A stretch of DNA of 64,000 nucleotides from an uncultured Actinomycetes bacterium (lineage in GTDB: Bacteria; Actinomycetota; Acidimicrobiia; Acidimicrobiales; RAAP-2), in the NCBI GenBank assembly GCA_903830655.1, contig CAIKUQ010000045.1, positions 19,893-83,892 of the forward strand. The letters run 5' to 3'. The notes under the pieces are model-generated. The model was not told the origin of the DNA, did no database searches, and saw only the letters and a list, made by a program, of their open reading frames with translations. Positions within the stretch are counted from its first letter, which is position 1; each line of letters opens with the position of its first letter. Position numbers and translations under genes: made by a program. Shown here piece by piece: positions 61,075 to 64,000 of this stretch.

Positions 61075-62490
61075 ATGAATTTAAATGAAAACGCAATGAC
61101 TCGCTTAAGTGAGATTGCGACACTCGCTGAACCGCTGGCCCAGGCCTTCGCCCAAGAGGGCTTCTCCCTCTACGCGGTCGGAGGGTGTGTGCGCGACGCA
61201 TTCTTAGGGGCCGAACTTGGACCGGATATCGACTTCACGACCAACGCTCGACCCGATGACATTGCTCGAATCATGGGGCCGCTGTGCAAGGGAATGTGGG
61301 AGCAGGGCCGAGCCTTTGGGACCATCGGTGGCATTCTGAAAGAAACCGGCATCGAAGCGGAGGTCACGACCTTCCGATCTGAGAAATACGTTGACCATTC
61401 GCGCAAACCCGCAGTGGAGTGGGGAGACTCCCTCGAGGCGGATCTCTCGCGTCGCGACTTCACGCTGAACGCCTTAGCCTTTGACGTTATTGCCGAAGTG
61501 TTGAATACCCCTGATACGCAGAGGATCTTCGATTTCTTCGGGGGCGTTAGTGACCTAGCGGAGGGCGTCCTGCGAACGCCGATTGATCCCGTCACCCTCT
61601 TTCGAGATGACCCGCTGCGAATGTTGCGAGCCGCGAGGTTTTCCGCACGCTTCGCACTCAAGATCGACGCGCCCGTTGAGGCGGCGGCCGTCGCCACCGC
61701 GAGTGAATTATCCAAAGTGTCCGCGGAGCGTATTCGTGGTGAACTTGATTTGCTAATGATGACCGAGGTTCCGTCAATCGGTCTTGACTTCATCACGCGC
61801 ACCGGTCTCGCCGACCACTTCTTTCCCGAATTACCGGGACTGCAACTCGAGCAGGATCCGATCCATCAACACAAAGATGTTCTGCGCCACACCTGGGCGG
61901 TCGTCGATAAGACAAGCCCACGTCTGGTGCTTCGTCTCGCCGCGCTCTTCCACGACATCGGCAAGCCCGTCACCCGCGCCATCACCCCAGCGGGCGTGAC
62001 CTTCCGCTTCCACGAGGTGGTGGGGGCGAAAATGACCCGCAAGCGCATGAAGGAGCTCAAGTACTCCCAGGAGATGATTGACGACGTCTCCGAGCTCGTG
62101 GAGCTCCATCTGCGGTTCCACACCTACAAACTGGGCTGGACCGATTCGGCGATTCGCCGCTACGTGACTGATGCGGGACCCCTACTCGAGGACTTGAATG
62201 AACTCACACGGTGTGACTGCACAACACGTAACGCTCGCAAGGCCCAAGAACTGTCCGCTCGCATGGACGAGTTGGAAATCCGCATCGCCGATCTTCGAGA
62301 GCGCGAAGACTTGGCGAAACTGCGGCCCGCACTTGATGGTACGGAAATAATGGAAATTTTGGCACTGTCTCCCGGCCCAGCCATTAAGGGAGCCATCAAC
62401 TTTCTAATGGAGATTCGTCTCAACGAGGGGGAAATCTCCAAAGCCGAAGCAACCCACCGCTTAAAAGAGTGGTGGGATGAGGCACGGTAG
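61075..62490 (+). CDS. pcnB: CCA tRNA nucleotidyltransferase / poly(A) polymerase family with HD domain
   Basis: LYAVGGCVRDAFLGAELGPDIDFTTNARPDDI, RRDFTLNALAFDV, DDPLRMLRAARFSARF, ALFHDIGKP. Confidence 0.93.
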   Translation: MNLNENAMTRLSEIATLAEPLAQAFAQEGFSLYAVGGCVRDAFLGAELGPDIDFTTNARPDDIARIMGPLCKGMWEQGRAFGTIGGILKETGIEAEVTTFRSEKYVDHSRKPAVEWGDSLEADLSRRDFTLNALAFDVIAEVLNTPDTQRIFDFFGGVSDLAEGVLRTPIDPVTLFRDDPLRMLRAARFSARFALKIDAPVEAAAVATASELSKVSAERIRGELDLLMMTEVPSIGLDFITRTGLADHFFPELPGLQLEQDPIHQHKDVLRHTWAVVDKTSPRLVLRLAALFHDIGKPVTRAITPAGVTFRFHEVVGAKMTRKRMKELKYSQEMIDDVSELVELHLRFHTYKLGWTDSAIRRYVTDAGPLLEDLNELTRCDCTTRNARKAQELSARMDELEIRIADLREREDLAKLRPALDGTEIMEILALSPGPAIKGAINFLMEIRLNEGEISKAEATHRLKEWWDEAR

Positions 62491-62504
62491 TTAATGGGTA
62501 AAAC

Positions 62505-62538
62505 AAAAGGCCCGGTGCTCTAGAGCACCGGGCCTTTT
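62505..62538. terminator. bidirectional intrinsic terminator (34-bp perfect palindrome)
   Basis: AAAAGGCCCGGTGCTCTAGAGCACCGGGCCTTTT between convergent pcnB and ino1. Confidence 0.9.
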
Positions 62539-62551
62539 AGTCACCAGCTGC

Positions 62552-63646
62552 TTAGGGCCAGACGGGGTTGTCGGCGCCCTTATTGGCAAACTCTTCTACT
62601 GCGTTGTGCGCAACGTCATCGTGGAGCTGAATTGGCGGGCTCTTCATGAAGTACGCCGATGGAGCGATGATTGGTCCACCAATACCGCGGTCCAGTGCAA
62701 CCTTGGCGCAACGCACGGCGTCGATGATGACACCCGCTGAGTTGGGGGAGTCCCACACCTCGAGCTTGAGTTCAACATTCAACGGAACGTTTCCGAAGTT
62801 GCGGCCCTCCATGCGGATGTAGGCCCACTTGCGGTCTTCCAACCATGGCACGTGGTCGCTCGGTCCGATGTGGACAGTGCCCTCTTCCATGTGCGAGATC
62901 TCGAGCTGGCTAGTAACGGCCTGAGTCTTTGAGATCTTCTTTGACTCGAGACGGTCGCGGTCGAGCATGTTCTTAAAGTCCATGTTTCCACCAACGTTGA
63001 GCTGGTAGGTACGGTCCAGGGTCAGACCACGGTCTTCGAACAAACGGGCCAAGACACGGTGCGTAATGGTGGCGCCCACTTGACTCTTGATGTCGTCACC
63101 AATGATTGGCACCTTGGCGTCGGTGAACTTCTTGGCCCAGACGGGGTCTGAAGCAATGAAGACGGGGATGGCGTTGACAAACGCCACGCCAGCGTCCAAA
63201 GCGGCCTGAGCGTAGTAACGCTGGGCGTCTTCAGAACCTACGGGGAGGTACGAGACCAGGACATCGGCCTTAGCGTCACGCAACGCCTGAGCGACGTCGA
63301 CCGCTTCAGCGGGCGACTCTTCGATGGCGGCGCGGTAGTACTTGTTAAGTCCGTCCATGGTTGGACCACGCTGCACCAAGACGCCGAGTGCGGGCACGTC
63401 GGCGAACTTGATGGTGTTGTTCTGTCCACCCCAGATGGCCTTGCTCAGGTCCTGTCCGACCTTGGAGGCGTCGACGTCAAAGGCGGCGACGAACTCTAAG
63501 TCACGGACGTGGTACCCACCGAGGACGACGTGCATCAAACCGGGGACGTGGTCCTCGGCCTTAGCGTCCTTGTAAAAGGTCACACCTTGGATTAATGAAT
63601 TGGCACAGTTACCCATACCAGCAATGGCGACACGAATGTTTCCCAT
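62552..63646 (-). CDS. ino1: inositol-3-phosphate synthase
   Basis: [95 protein letters not shown]. Confidence 0.95.
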   Translation of the reverse strand: MGNIRVAIAGMGNCANSLIQGVTFYKDAKAEDHVPGLMHVVLGGYHVRDLEFVAAFDVDASKVGQDLSKAIWGGQNNTIKFADVPALGVLVQRGPTMDGLNKYYRAAIEESPAEAVDVAQALRDAKADVLVSYLPVGSEDAQRYYAQAALDAGVAFVNAIPVFIASDPVWAKKFTDAKVPIIGDDIKSQVGATITHRVLARLFEDRGLTLDRTYQLNVGGNMDFKNMLDRDRLESKKISKTQAVTSQLEISHMEEGTVHIGPSDHVPWLEDRKWAYIRMEGRNFGNVPLNVELKLEVWDSPNSAGVIIDAVRCAKVALDRGIGGPIIAPSAYFMKSPPIQLHDDVAHNAVEEFANKGADNPVWP

Positions 63647-63656
63647 AGCTTCCTTC

Positions 63657-64000
63657 CTACTTCGCTTCTTCGGCGAAGGATTGTTGATTATTGCGTTCGG
63701 CGGACAACATGGAATCGATCCAGTTGATGTCCAACTCGACACCCTGCGCGGCGTGCGACATCACACTGCGCGCATACAGGTCGAGACTTTCGTTATGCGA
63801 ACCGGCCTGAACTTCGGCGAGTCGCTCCACGAGGTCAGCGCGGCGACGCTCTAAGAGGCGCACACGCATAGAAGGGGTCAAGTAGCGATAGAGCGCTACG
63901 CGAAGAGAAAATGTCTTGGAGTCATCCAGGGTGGAGGAGTCTTCGAGGAGGGTGGCGAATTCAGTGCGGCCCCGCTCGGTAATTGAATAGACCTTGCGAC
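63657..64000 (-). CDS. PadR family transcriptional regulator (partial, runs off window end)
   Basis: Reverse strand reads ...[60 protein letters not shown]...; adjacent to ino1. Confidence 0.82.
   Translation of the reverse strand, partial: RKVYSITERGRTEFATLLEDSSTLDDSKTFSLRVALYRYLTPSMRVRLLERRRADLVERLAEVQAGSHNESLDLYARSVMSHAAQGVELDINWIDSMLSAERNNQQSFAEEAK

Noticed and set aside
61170-61802. 210-aa minus-strand ORF
   Set aside because: Antisense to pcnB, Ser/Arg-rich shadow ORF.

Overview
The window is actinobacterial-type chromosome around the replication origin. From right to left it has ino1/padR, pcnB, a DUF6049-like gene, murJ, trxB-trxA-cwlM, parB-parA with a parS cluster, rsmG-jag-yidC-yidD-rnpA-rpmH, dnaA-dnaN-recF-dciA-gyrB-gyrA, and fhaA-fhaB-pstP-pbpA-pknB-crgA. 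The trp genes are in two groups: trpG/trpE/trpD and trpCFBA. Further left are tRNA-Ala and tRNA-Ile, a complete recCBD operon, and a cytochrome b6-like gene pair. Coding density is high and most of the window is ordinary core genome. The parts that look non-routine are: (1) an AT-richer island (about 17.1-24.0 kb) wedged between trpD and trpC. It encodes a glutamine synthetase-like ligase, an APC permease, a class III aminotransferase, a FluG-type amidohydrolase, a truncated asparaginase and a divergent class II glutamine amidotransferase, which together look like a variant gamma-glutamylation/amine catabolism system. (2) A clear heliorhodopsin gene at 35.8-36.6 kb. (3) A GyrA with a histone H1-like Lys/Ala/Pro N-terminal tail. 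(4) A CwlM homologue whose amidase zinc ligands appear lost. (5) A cytochrome b6-type protein paired with an unusual partner that lacks PEWY. (6) A triple parS cluster plus a degenerate fourth site. All product calls come from reading the translated sequences; no database search was run.
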